A DNA stretch of 57,163 bases from Chara braunii (lineage: Eukaryota; Streptophyta; Charophyceae; Charales; Characeae). The notes under the pieces are model-generated. The model did no database searches and was not told where the DNA came from. It saw only the letters and a program-made list of their open reading frames with translations. Shown here piece by piece: positions 1-10,788 of this stretch. How positions within the stretch are numbered: the stretch's first letter is position 1; every line of letters starts with the position of its first letter. The stretch is taken from contig BFEA01000634.1 in NCBI GenBank assembly GCA_003427395.1, forward strand, positions 259,761-316,923, written 5' to 3'. Made by a program: the position numbers and the translations under genes.

Positions 1-37
1 CTCACTCAACCGTCGCCCTAATGTGCTCCTCTACCTC

Positions 38-1031
38 CTACGCCCGGACTGCTACTCCTATCCTGGGAAAATGGGCGTCTGTAACGTGAATCTCCTCCTC
101 GTCAACCTCACTCTCTGGGTCGACCCAGTCTAGCTCCCAGGCGTCCTCGTCGTCCTCTCGCTCCCAACCCTTGTCGTCAAACTCGTCCTCGACGCGGTAT
201 GGCGCCTGTCCTATACCCTGGTAGTATTCCGCCAACTGATGGCCGTATATCAGAGGTCGCCCGACGTCCTCACCCCACCAGCTCTCCCAGTCGTCTGAGA
301 AGAGTCGCCCGATGCAAGTCACGTACTTGGGGCCTGCTCGGAGCTCACGGTCTAGCCAATCCCAAACGTACGGAGACTGGGGCCACTCGTCGTCTATCGA
401 GCGGATCAGCTCTATAAGCTGAACCCTCTCGTCTCCCCAACGAGGCCCACCGGTTGCGAGCGAATAATAGATGTAGTCTAGGTCGGCAGGCCTTCTCGCC
501 AGGATCTTGAGATCCTGATAGGCCAGGTATGTCTCGACCACTTTACCAATAACTCCAAAGATGTTCTCTACCGCAGGCTCCTAACGCTGTACGGGAAAAA
601 CCCGTCCCGTGCTACCACCAGCTCGCCCATGATATCAAGAGGAGGGCGTCCGTGAAATATGATCAACGGGTCGCTCGAGTCCTCCGCTCGGAGGCAGCTA
701 CCTTTTCCCCTAAGTAGCGTAACGCCCTGCTAACTGTACCACTAGTCCCTGTCATCGCGAGGCCCACCACGGCCTCCCTGACCGCACCCGGTCCCAAATA
801 CAAGTAGGCTCTCACTACGCCCACTCCTTGCCCTGGCCGGTGCTCTCTGTACGTCCAAAGCCACACGTCCTCGGACAAGATTATGGACCTCCACACAAAC
901 TGGTCGTCAACGTGTCGAATGTTGCGCCCGGGGATCGTGAGCTCCACCTGATCCCCCTCTATGAGTTCAGGGAGCTCCAAGTCCCAGTCAATGGTAGCCC
1001 CATAGACCTCTACTTGCACCCGCGGCCACAT
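38..1031 (-). pseudogene. Accessory ORF b of element D (broken)
   Basis: The ATG at 1029-1031 opens a protein beginning MWPRVQVEVYGATIDWDLE, the same start as ORF b in element A (30821). The reading frame runs to about 663, then shifts. Near 566-567 about 22 bp present in A are missing, and the frame returns for the C-terminal part (541-38), which has the acidic D/E-rich tail. The product belongs to no family I recognise. It has an N-terminal block around VWRSIILSEDVWLW and a second block at VETYLAYQDLKIL. It is the first ORF after the leader, as in A. The frameshift and deletion make it a pseudogene. Confidence 0.75.
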
Positions 1032-1329
1032 TCAACTGGCGGCAAGAGAGAACGCAGCAAGAGGGAGGTGTAGATTAATACCTGAAAAGTCCCGTCGCTT
1101 GCCTCACGCCTTCGGGAACAAGCTAGTTGGTTCACCTGAAACCAGGTTACCGCAGTGTCTCTTTCCCTTTTTCTTCTAGAGAATTCTTTTGTATTTTTCA
1201 ATTATAAATTAAAGAAAATGTATTTAATTAAGATAAATTTTTTTTCTTAGTTTATATATATTAAGGATCAATACATATATAAGCCCGCCGAGTTTGATGA
1301 TTTTTAGGGGTATAAATAAAATTTGAAGA

Positions 1330-1950
1330 ATTTACTAAAATTTCGGCAGCGTTTCGCCTCTACCCCTTGGGATGGGGTTCGGGTGAAGCCCTCAAACAGC
1401 GCTGCCGAAGAGGGAATATCAAAAGGAATAATGATAAAAAAGAAAGATTGATTTAACTCGATTTTAAAATATTTTTGTTAATTAATTAGCAAAAATTTAA
1501 ATTAAAAGGAAAATTTCGAGAAATTTCGACAGCAGTTTTCCTTCCCCCCCGATGAGATGGGGTTCGGAAAAAAGTCCCTCAAACAGATAAAGGAATATCA
1601 AAAGGAATAATGGAAAAAAAGAAAGATTGATTTAACTCGATTTTTAAATATTTTTGTTAATCAATTAGCAAAAATTTAAATTAAAAGAAAAATTTCGAGA
1701 AATTTCGACAGTTGTTGTCCTCCCCCCCCTGTGAGATGGGTATCGGAAAAAAGTCCCTCAAATACGTAAAGGAATATCAACAGGAATAATGAAAAAAAAA
1801 AAAGATTGATTTAACTCGATTTTTAAATATTTTTGTTAATTAATTAGCAAAATTTTAAATTAAAAGATAAATTTTAAGAAATTTTGACAGCAGTTTTCCT
1901 TCCCCCGCGGTGAGATGGGGTTCGGAAAAAAGTCACTCAAATAGGTAAAG
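1330..1950 (-). repeat. ~180-bp tandem repeat in the D leader, about 4 units
   Basis: The phrase GATGGGGTTCGG recurs near 1371, 1556, 1734 (as GATGGGTATCGG) and 1914, a period of about 180 bp. Each unit also has AATTTCGACAG, a C-run and an AT-rich half with TTAATTAATTAGC. The first unit carries an inverted repeat (TTCGGCAGCG near 1344, CGCTGCCGAA near 1400). Element A has only about two units at 30245-30530. Confidence 0.75.
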
Positions 1951-2554
1951 TAGATATGAAGAGCATTGAAGTCAAATGAATGCCCCTACGCAATTTTTAA
2001 TATTTATTTCAATTTTTTAATCGATTGAAAATAACAAAGTCAAAAGTAAAATAATTCTTAATTATTTAATGAGGCAAAACTTCCCGAATTAATTTCCACA
2101 ATCTTACGGGATATATTTGACAAAAAATAATCCTTAACAAATGCGAAAGCTAGAAGCTATGGCTTCCCTCTATCTACCCGCTTCTCTCAAAATTGGGGTT
2201 AGGACTTCAACCTAATTAGGGTTTTGGGTTTTGCGCGCAACCGCACGAACACCGCAAAGCCCTGCTCGACGCGAGAAAATTTCTGTTAGTTTTCACTAGT
2301 TTTAGAAGAAAAACTTATTGGATTATATTTTTAAATTCCTTTTTCTTTTAATTTAAACAAAATTACAAAAAAATTCAATTTCTCGTTGATTTTCTTCCAC
2401 CTTTTCTATCTGTTGGAGCTCGCCGTTTGTCCACACGAAGTCCGTTTTCCCCGACTAGGGTCTCAAAATGTCGCAAAAAATACAGGGACCAACTTTGGTC
2501 CCTGCGGGGTTCCCCTAATTTCGCTTATTTTTCCGACCATTTCAATAAAACGAA

Positions 2555-2905
2555 AATCAAAATTTTTGGAATTTTTGATCAAAAAATACAACAAAATTCC
2601 ATATCTCGCTTCTTAGCCGTTCGAATTTCTCAAAAAATATCTCAAAACGTTCGCCTCGACGAGAGGACGAACTTTCCCCCAGTGCGCCTTGCATGAAAGC
2701 GCGCGGATCAGAAGATATCGAGGAAAAACCAATTAGAATTTTTAACTCATGATTTTTGGGATTTTTAATACAAAAAATTCCATATCTTTTTTTCTCAGCC
2801 ATTAGAATTTTTCAAAAAGAGTCTCAAAACGTTCGCCTCGACGAGAGGCGAACTTTGCTCGCGGCGCGGCTCGCACGAAAGCGCGCGGATCGGGAGATAT
2901 TTCAA
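2555..2905 (-). repeat. Second leader repeat pair of D, 181-bp period, with hairpin
   Basis: Two diverged units share CTCAAAACGTTCGCCTCGAC (near 2640 and 2821) and an AAAGCGCGCGGATC phrase. The right-hand unit has a 9-bp perfect stem GTTCGCCTC/GAGGCGAAC around a 5-nt loop at 2831-2853. The same pair is in element A at 29290-29600, where the hairpin has a one-base bulge. Confidence 0.7.
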
Positions 2906-3034
2906 AAAAAAAAAAAAAAAAATGATTATAAAAAATAAAACTAATCAAGAAAACAAGCTAATTAGTGTTTGACTAATCAGCCCGTGCACCCCCGTTGGTT
3001 GGGGAAGGCCGCGGCCTTGGGGGTGCTGCTCCCC

Positions 3035-3052
3035 TCCCCGGCAACGGCGCCA
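3035..3052 (-). other. Primer binding site of element D (tRNA-Asp)
   Basis: The minus strand reads TGGCGCCGTTGCCGGGGA, which matches over 18 nt the complement of the 3' end of plant-type tRNA-Asp (TCCCCGGCAACGGCGCCA). It lies 4 nt (ACTT) inside the LTR end, as expected for minus-strand priming. Plant Athila and Tat-lineage elements use the same primer. Confidence 0.9.
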
Positions 3053-4205
3053 AAGTTGTGAGGAAACCCGGAAAGGGGTAACCTACGTTTCGCAGAAGCC
3101 AAGGGCAACGACGCCTGTCACTCGCCGCGCCCGCTTCCGAGGTCCTCGACGACCCGTAGGCAATGAGGTTAGAGTGTATAATTACTTTCCCTGCCTTTAT
3201 CTTGTTAATTTCAGTAATCTCACAAGTTCACACCGCGCTGAGTTCAGACTGTCAAATGTCCGTTCAGGGAATTTGCCGAGTCAGCAAGTTTGATTGGTCT
3301 ACTGATCAGATCAGCAAGCTCGTCCCACAACAAGTTTGAATAGTTTACTAACAGTTCTGCCAGTTCACAAATTAGGCGGCACGAATTGCCGAGAAACAGA
3401 TCTACAACTTTGTCCACCAACAGATAAAAATAGTCAATTAACAGTCTGGCATATCCGCCCAACAGCAAGTTAGAATGGTCAACTTCAGATCTGTAAGTTC
3501 ATTCACTAGGAGGTCCGAATAATCAAGCAACAGTTGGGCGGGCTCGCACACCAGAGGAATACAGGTGAAACGAGAACGAACTTGCAGGTAGTTCATAGAA
3601 AGATACGTCTGTTGGAACTTTTGTCTGTTGGGTCACTCACTGCGCGCACGTTCCAAGGTAGATAGCTGTGGTAAATCTGGTCTTTGCGTATAAATGCCCG
3701 TTTGTTACCTTCTCTATACAAAGGGTCCCGCCATGTATCTGATCAGATAATTGTTCCCATTCGATGATCAGATCCGCATGATCAAGTCAATTAACTCTTT
3801 TGGTTCGCTGTGGTTTCGCTCTCTCTCACGCACGCTATCCCTCGTCTGCACTGTCCCTCTTCCTTCAAATAGAACGCATGATGTTGTCTTGGGGGGGTAC
3901 AGTCAACAACGGGGGCTCCAACTTGGCAGGGGTTCGCTGACTTAATCATGCACATACTTACTCTGACTTGTGATACGTCTGATGCACTACTTGAGAGCTA
4001 CAGGTGCGGGGGTTCACACAGATCCAACACCCATGCTTTTTAGAGGTGGCAGCTTGATCTTTGATCAGCAACGAGAATACCGTTATCATCATCATCAGAG
4101 ATACACTCATCACCGAGCGCCACATCATCACATAACTGCCACCTCCGCCAGCATCACCCATACTACCATCAAGAGCAAGTGGCACATCATCACACAACTG
4201 CTCTC

Positions 4206-4262
4206 GCACAGCCCCCTCTTCCTCTCTCATTCTCTCTCACTCTCTCTCACTCACTCAGTCCG

Positions 4263-4300
<38 letters not shown>

Positions 4301-4312
4301 TTCTTCCTCTCA
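4206..4312 (+). repeat. (CT)n-rich microsatellite in the D LTR
   Basis: Interrupted CT/TC repeats, continuing into CTCACACTC. The position corresponds to the GA tract in the A LTRs when orientation is taken into account. Confidence 0.85.
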
Positions 4313-5533
4313 CACTCCTCACTTACACAGTGTGCTTGCGAATCCCCCATCATTTCTCCATGATCTAGCCGATTCCTTGTCTGATGAACCTGACCTCGCT
4401 TAGGGCCAGGTGCAAATAATTTTGTAAACGGGAAAGCAGAGTTGGGCACGCTCTCTCTCAGTCACATTGTCTTTCTCCTACCCATCTGTCCTCTCTCGCT
4501 CCCCTTCTCTCACACACTATCGCCCGCTCTCTGACTGGCTGCTTCACTCACCTGTCCGAGTTTGAAAATGTGAAAAATAACGTGCGGACTCTCTCTCTCC
4601 CGTTTCCCTCCATAGCTCTGATGACTCTACCACCTTTTTCCCTGCGCCGTGTGTTCAAGTCTGGATGTACCTGATCATGATTAGGTCCAGGAGGATGGGG
4701 TTTTAATAAAAATTAATAATAATATATATTTTTCCTCCAGCTAGCCAGCGCTGTCCCCACTAGTCTATCACCCGCTGGTTTGCTGGCTCTCTTCCTCGCA
4801 TCTGCCTGTTCTCTGATTCGAGTGCACACCCTCACACACACACACAGTCTCTCACTCCCGCCGTGCACTCCCCTTCTCTCTCACTCTCCCTCTCACACGC
4901 GAGAAACCGCCTGAGTGCCGACGCGTCTCCCCCGTGCTTGCAATGCTCCGCAACAGCTGTGCGTCGGGTACGCCTGGCATGCCATCCACCAATCCTCTCC
5001 CCTCATCCCCCGTGCAACAGTCTGCGCATCGATGTTTCCACCCTAAGCCCGGTATCGCGGGTACGCCTTGCACACCGTCACCCTTTCTCCTCTGTCCGGC
5101 CCTATATTCATTCAGCATCTGCTTGTACAGCCGAGACCATCGGCACCAGGCTCAGCACAGGTTCAATGCGGGTGGTACGTGAGCACCGCCCTCGAGCCAA
5201 CAGATGGGTGTCGTAGTACCAAGGCCCTTAAGGCCCAGGCACGTCACAATCGGGCCAATTCTCAGTTAATCCGCTGGTCAGTTGCGCTTGAATGTCTGTT
5301 CCCACTGCAGTAGCCGATTCCGCTGGTTCCGGGGCCGGACTCAAACAATCATTGAGAAATAGGGACCACGGACCTGCTGCCACATAGGGGCGAGCAACAT
5401 GCCGTACTATCCCGAACCTGAATAGCCTGCACCGCAATGGTGCCGAGTCTGACCAACCCTGAAGAGCAGAGCTGGGCTGCTGTATCACGCCATCTCAGGA
5501 CCGTGCAGCCAAGATGTTAAAGTTCCAACCCTG

Positions 5534-6133
5534 TCATAAACTGCTGTAGTGGCCGCGGCCAGGTAATAAATCGTCGCAGTGTCTCAAACCTGAGTATAAG
5601 TCACGGTAACGGCACCGAAGCTGAAACGAGGTATCACGGTAGGAGCGAGTCCGAAATAAACNGATGTTGAACCCGAAGCAACTGTCGTACCGGTTCCGGC
5701 CCTGGAAATGAATTACTACAGTGCCCGCAATATGTCTCGGTAATGGCCTCAATCCTGAAACAAACTGTCGTGGTAGCGCCGAACGTGAAATAAGTACCGG
5801 TGATGGTACCGATACGGGAATAACTGTTGTCAAGGTCCCGTACTTGAAATAAGCCTCCGTAGTGCTGCCGAGCGTGAAAATGCTATCGTGGGATGTGCCA
5901 AACCGACGCCGACCCTGAAATATGGCGGCGCAGCGATTCCGGACCGTGGCTGGCTCCAAACCTGAAATAAACTGTCGTACGGGTTCTGGTCCTGAACATA
6001 GATCACCGCTGCATCCCCAGGGTCGCCGTGCCCATACCGAACCAGAAACACGCCGGACTCCGTAGGATGCAGCCACTCCATAACAGTGTAGAATCTCTTT
6101 GAACCCCCTTACTCGTACCAAGCCACATCCCAT
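5534..6133 (-). CDS. LTR-internal ORF built of ~10-residue repeats (D copy)
   Basis: An open frame of about 199 codons from the ATG at 6131-6133 (MGCGLVRVRG...) to a stop at 5534; there is no in-frame ATG further upstream. Most of it is encoded by a degenerate 30-bp tandem repeat (TTTATTTCAGGTTCGG-like), so the frame is preserved by the period. The 5' LTR of A holds a frame of the same length (24078-24677). It could be a real small protein or a by-product of a repeat whose period is divisible by three; I favour the latter. Confidence 0.3.
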   Translation of the reverse strand: MGCGLVRVRGFKEILHCYGVAASYGVRRVSGSVWARRPWGCSGDLCSGPEPVRQFISGLEPATVRNRCAAIFQGRRRFGTSHDSIFTLGSTTEAYFKYGTLTTVIPVSVPSPVLISRSALPRQFVSGLRPLPRHIAGTVVIHFQGRNRYDSCFGFNIXLFRTRSYRDTSFQLRCRYRDLYSGLRHCDDLLPGRGHYSSL

Positions 6134-6939
6134 ACTCTCTACCCAAGGTAGCACCACCCCATGTGGTCCATGCGACTCCTGCTCTCAGAACACCCCAACT
6201 GTGGCAACGTTTGTATTCAGGCAACAGGGAAAGCAACGCAGGATTCCTCGACCATCAGCAGAAGTGAAAACTGTTAGAATCCGGGGAAAATGATCAATCC
6301 AGGGTCAGTGCTGACGGCGGGTATTCAAGGCGAAATAAGGCCAATCTCTCAATAGTCGTGGGTTCCCGCCCCTTTCATCGTTTTTTTTATCATTCTTCCT
6401 TCTCCTTAATTCTATTGTCGAAAATAGCAAATCAACCGTAAATTCCCCAAAATTAAATTCCGAGAAAGTTTAAATAAATGGCCGAATTTCTTTTGTTTTT
6501 TTCCTCTTTTTCCATGTTTAATCTTTTTGTATGTTTTTAATTTCTCTGCCGGGAACACAAAATAACAAGGATATTCCCCCTAGAATCAAATGCCGCGAAA
6601 AATAAAGAAATTAAGGGATATTATATTTTTCCTTCCTCCACTTCTGGCCTTGATCCCTTTTCCCCATCTTTAATTGTGGTACTAATATGGGCAAAATTTT
6701 GAGGCTTCATTTCGGCCCATGTCGCGCCTAGTGCGGCCAGTCATCTCGTCGTCTTTGAGGGTTGCTCGTAAGGTTCAGCGCGCCCAAAATCAGGGGTGCC
6801 CTGAGCTCCCCTAATTTTTGCTGCCTGGTCAACCCGGAGCACCGTCAAAACACGGACTTGTCTTTGAGCCTAAGACCCAAAACCCCAGATTTCAGGCGGC
6901 GCACTGCTTGTGGCCGCTTGACAACGTATCTTGAAGTAC

Positions 6940-8326
6940 GTATACCATAGTCTGCACGAAGAGGTCAAGAAGGTTATAGCGACATCAAATGACTGTTGGC
7001 CCCGATTTAAAGATGGGATGCAGAGGAAATATCGGTTGGGTGATGGGCTGCTAACAGCGGCAAATCTGGAAGTCGTTAACAGAAATGACTACACCACTGT
7101 TGGGACGCTGGCTGAGGACTTAAAAAAAAAACGCGAGAAAGGTACCAGGGATTTCAGAAGAGGAGCAGTGTGCCATCTTCCTCGGATTGTTCAAATCTAC
7201 GGTGGCCCAGGAGGTCACAAGCAAGGGAGGGGGAGGTGAAAAGCTTTCCTGGGCTATGATTGATAAAGGGGTGCAGGAAGGTGACTTGGATGAGGTCCAC
7301 CAGTTCCAAATGCGCCAGCACAGGAAGAAGCGCAAGGAACGGGATGCGAGGACTACGGGAGCCCCGGATATGAAGAAGGTTGGATCGGATGTTCTATCAG
7401 AGTTGGGGATTACTAAAGACCAGATAGAACAGAGGAAGGTGGTGACCATCGTCCAAGGTCGGGGGAAAGTGGGTATAGAGAGAAAGCCGGGCAGGAAGAC
7501 TATGGTGAGGAGGAGACGGGATCCCAAGTGCTCACTAAGCCGCAGCGTAAGCAACACAATTTATTGCTAGGAGGGCAAGGCTGTTGGAAAGGGCAGATCC
7601 TACAAGCGATTGTAATGCCACCGCCCAATGTCGCTGGCTCGTCTATATAAGCAATGCCTTCACAAATGGAGTCACCATTGCCATATGGATAGTGGCCGCT
7701 TTTCTGCCAAATGGCGCCCTGACCCATGTGTAACCCCGATAACTCATGGGGAGGGGGCCAAGTTTCCCCAGGGCAGATGGCGCCCTATTTCGGGCTCGTC
7801 GGCGAGTACGGGGTCACCGAGCTTTCCGGCGTTTCAGGGGCAATTTGTAGCCCAGCCTCCACCCACGCAGCAAGCATCGCAGGCTAGCGTAGCGGGAGGA
7901 GGGGACCCGGGACAGGGTGGACACGAGAATGGCGACAGAGGCCAAGGTGGGCGAGGGGGCGACGGATGAGGACAAGGGCGGAATGGCGGAGGCCGTGGTG
8001 GAGGATGAAATGGTCAAGGAGGTCAGGGCCAAGGCAACCAAAGTGGTCAGGAAGGGGGCTAGGGATATGGAAGGCCCCGCTTTGATTGGCGTAATGTCGT
8101 CTGTTGGCATTTTTTGCATTATAGGTCACACCATACGATTTTGCCAACATCGGCGAGATGACAAACTTTCCGGACTAATCTCCACCAATATGGACGGCGA
8201 CATATACGATAAGTTCCAAAAATATATTGACCCAAAGACTCCGGGTAAGGTCAAGCAAGAGGCCCTAAGGCGAGCAGCGGCAGGGCCCGCACCTCCGACA
8301 ATGTTCAGATTATGGCAAGAAAGGTA
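6940..8326 (+). pseudogene. Element E gag (truncated, frameshifted)
   Basis: Retrotransposon capsid-like protein. The first fragment (to ~7130) contains WPRFKDGMQRKYRLGDGLL. The frame shifts to FKSTVAQEV...LSWAMIDKGVQ (7187-7480) and then to a Q/P-rich linker. A zinc knuckle lies near 8095-8150: the first half (VVCWHF) and second half (GHTIRFC) are in different frames, so an indel sits inside the knuckle and one cysteine is lost. The C-terminal stretch YDKFQKYIDPKTPGKVKQEA follows. The missing N-terminus is explained by the D insertion. Confidence 0.75.
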
Positions 8327-8812
8327 GGACTCGACCGTAAGGATCGAGGAGATTGTGAAGGGGAATGAGGAGGTGAATCAGTGACTAAGGGCAGAGACTA
8401 TAAAGGAAGAGCCAATAGTCGTTGAATCGGATGATGAGGAATTGAGAGAGATGAGAGAGTCGGTCATAACCATCTTGGAGAAGATGGAGGATTTATTGGG
8501 GAAGGTGAGTAGGTACCAAGTTGAAAGAGTTGTGATAAGACCCAAAAGTGGAAGGCCAACCTCCCTAGGGTCTTCCTATACGAATCCGGACATGGATCGG
8601 CATCAGGGCAGCAGGGGTATCCTGGGGTTGCGACGGCAGGGTCAGGCCCTAGGTCAGGGATGACCTATAGGCCCCCCACATCGCATGGAAGAGTGCCACA
8701 GGCGGCATGAACCAAAGGCCAGAGTAAGGCTGGTACCAGTCAAGTACCTTGCCAGGCGCCTAGTCAGGCACCCCAACCAAGGGAACCTGAGCCTGAACGC
8801 AGGGAAAAAGTA
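8327..8812 (+). pseudogene. Element E gag-protease linker (broken)
   Basis: Glutamate-rich coding remains (ETIKEEPIVVESDDEELREM, then a coiled-coil-like VITILEKMEDLL) with a stop near 8382 (NQ-TGA) and frame changes. It joins the gag knuckle to the protease region in the same order as other Ty3/gypsy polyproteins. No domain of its own is recognisable. Confidence 0.5.
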
Positions 8813-9838
8813 GTGAAGGTTCCGAAAGAGAAAGAGGAGGATGACGATGAAGAGGTTGAGAGGCTTCGGCAAGAGGAAGATCGGCAAACGCAGTTAAGGG
8901 CCAGGAAGAGAGGGGTTCAGGAGGAAGCCAAGCCGAACCAGCGGGACAGTGTACCAAAAAGGAAGAAATACGTGGTTCGACTAGAAAAGGGCTTTGACGT
9001 GAAAAGAATGGTGGACAAGCTTCTAGAAGGTCATGACCTTATGAACCTAAAGGATATTCTGGCATCTGCCCCAAGGCTCCGAGATAGCTTGAGGGGACGA
9101 CTCTCGCGGAGGTTAGTGCCCAACGTCCATCTGAGTATGATCCTGCCAAGAGAAGTAGAGTGGACGGAAGCAGGAACGAGGATGGACAAAAAATGTGTGG
9201 TGCGTGGTTTGGTGGACTTGGTGGTGAGGGACCAGAAGTGTGTTGCGATGGTGGACACGGGCGCCGAGATGAATATCATCCGGGAAAGGGATGCGATTAT
9301 GTTGGGATTGGAGGTCGACCGCTCGGACCACGGGGTACTGCATGGTGCTAATTGCAAGGTGGTCTTTTGCGGCACGACATCCAATATGATTGTGGAGATT
9401 GGCAGAGTGCGGGCGAGGGCTTGCTTTTTTATCATGCCAGACGTCGATCATCCTATACTCTTGGGGAGATCGTTCCTGTGCAGGAAAAAGACTCTGATTT
9501 TCAATAACCATGACGGGGCCATGATCCTGCTGATAAGTGATCTGGCCAGTGGAAATTATGAGGTCATCGCCTGCCGGAATACAGGGCAAGGGAGTGGAAG
9601 GAATAAGCCTAACCTCGGCTCGTTCACTTATGAGGAATCTGAGAACGAGTGGCAAAGGCTCTGGGAAGCGCCTGAGGAGGAAAGAGGGGCCGAAATGATG
9701 TCACTGAGCCTCACTGTTGTGAATAAAGTCATGGAAGTGGTGGCAACACATGATATGTTGGACCCGGCGGGGAATAAGGCATTCAAGGACCAAGTTTTGG
9801 AAGACCCTCAGACAGGGGAGGTGAAATTGAGTTATTAG
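8813..9838 (+). CDS. Element E retropepsin region (341-codon open fragment)
   Basis: The longest open stretch of E. An acidic/basic N-terminal linker is followed by a retroviral-type aspartic protease with MVDTGAEMNII (D-T-G-A at 9253-9264). The second conserved motif, ILLGRSFL, lies near 9456-9480, about 70 residues on. It would cleave the Gag-Pol polyprotein. The active-site triad is intact here, unlike in A and B. The GTG at 8813 is unlikely to be a real start; this is an internal part of a polyprotein. Confidence 0.75.
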   Translation: MKVPKEKEEDDDEEVERLRQEEDRQTQLRARKRGVQEEAKPNQRDSVPKRKKYVVRLEKGFDVKRMVDKLLEGHDLMNLKDILASAPRLRDSLRGRLSRRLVPNVHLSMILPREVEWTEAGTRMDKKCVVRGLVDLVVRDQKCVAMVDTGAEMNIIRERDAIMLGLEVDRSDHGVLHGANCKVVFCGTTSNMIVEIGRVRARACFFIMPDVDHPILLGRSFLCRKKTLIFNNHDGAMILLISDLASGNYEVIACRNTGQGSGRNKPNLGSFTYEESENEWQRLWEAPEEERGAEMMSLSLTVVNKVMEVVATHDMLDPAGNKAFKDQVLEDPQTGEVKLSY

Positions 9839-9941
9839 CTTCCCGGGTGGAGAGGAGGCTCTGAGATGGCTCAGACACAAACAACAAGCCGACCTTTTTT
9901 AGGGGACCACTTAAGCACGGCTCCCAAAGGTGGTACAAGAC

Positions 9942-10788
9942 GGTAGATAAGAAGTGCTGCCCAGTTTCCATGCTCGTTACTGAAGACGAGGATGACTATT
10001 ACGAGCGGGAACGAGGATTGATACGGCGCATGCGGGAACAGGCATCAAGGGGTCCATGTCGTATCAAGGGTGAAAATGAAGGGGAGCTGATAATTGGAGA
10101 GCCTGATTTCCTTTTACCCTAAGAGAAGGCGCTGATGGTGGGGTTGATAAAAAAAAGGCATCGCGCATACGCCTTTAATGATGATCAGCGTGGGAGGCTG
10201 GATGTGGACAAGATCCCGATGATTCAGATCCACACCGTCCCACATGAACCATGGAATCTAAGAGGCGTGCGATATCTTAACCCTGACGAGGAAAAGATGG
10301 TGGTGAACTGTCTGGATGACAAAATGCGCACGCATGTTGCTGACTACTCCAGCGGACCGTATGCTTCCCCTTGGTTTTGTTTCGTTAAACCGAATGGGAC
10401 GATGCGGTGGGTACAGGACTTGCAACTGCTAAATGCCGTAACAGTGCGAGATGCGGAAGGATTGCCAAACGCGGATGCATTGTCAGAGTCATGAGCAGGG
10501 AGACCTGTAATCTCGCTTATAGACCTCTATTCTGGATATGACCAATTTCCTGTATACTCGGCGGATAGGCCAGTAGCGGCAATGCATATGCCAAGAGGGT
10601 TAATTCATATGAATGTAGCCCTTCAAGGTTGCACCAATGCAGTGGCGATGCTACAAAGACATATGATGAGAGTCATGCAGACGGTTATTCCGCACATCAC
10701 CCAGCCTTATATTGATGACTTGACGGTCGAAGGTCCGAGAGAGAGAGAGGAATACGAAGTGATGCCTAGAGTAAGGCGTTTCGTCTGA
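9942..10788 (+). pseudogene. Element E reverse transcriptase (three in-frame stops)
   Basis: RNA-directed DNA polymerase fragment. Upstream linker (MLVTEDEDDYYERERGLIRR), then TVPHEPWN, a palm motif with FCFVKPNGTMRWVQDLQ (near 10370-10430), ISLIDLYSGYDQF (10510), and the catalytic YIDD at 10708-10719. In-frame stops occur at 10120-10122 (TAA where related elements have Q), 10492-10494 (TGA in SES-AGRP) and 10786-10788. Order and spacing are those of Ty3/gypsy RT. Confidence 0.85.

Larger units (their letters stand above)
1032..3034 (-). other. AT-rich untranslated leader of element D
   Basis: About 2 kb between the PBS and ORF b with no coding frame I can support. It is very AT-rich with many A/T runs, unlike the GC-rich flanks, and holds two sets of ~180-bp repeats described separately. 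Its counterpart in A is 29168-30820. Such a long structured leader would sit in the 5' UTR and could hold dimerisation or packaging signals; that is inference. Confidence 0.6.
1..6923 (-). mobile_element. Element D: 5' part of a giant Ty3/gypsy-type LTR retrotransposon
   Basis: Read on the minus strand, this is a 5' LTR (3057-6923), a PBS (3035-3052), an AT-rich leader (about 1032-3034) and a broken accessory ORF (38-1031). The rest of the element lies beyond the left edge. The internal part follows element A at 29146-31824 closely, base for base in long stretches, so D and A are one family. The outer LTR end (TTGACA at 6918-6923) abuts element E, whose gag N-terminus is missing there, so D probably inserted into E. 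Its target duplication cannot be checked because the other end is outside the window. Confidence 0.85.
3057..6923 (-). mobile_element. 5' LTR of element D (3.9 kb, mosaic)
   Basis: On the minus strand the LTR starts TGTCAAGCGGCCACAAGC (6923) and ends CCTCACA (3057), giving near-inverted termini. About 4860-6923 and the last ~130 bp (3057-3190) follow the LTRs of element A, but 3200-4860 is largely different and shorter than the matching 3.7 kb of A. The LTR is therefore a mosaic or a different subfamily. It carries a CT tract and the 10-residue-repeat ORF listed below. Confidence 0.8.
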
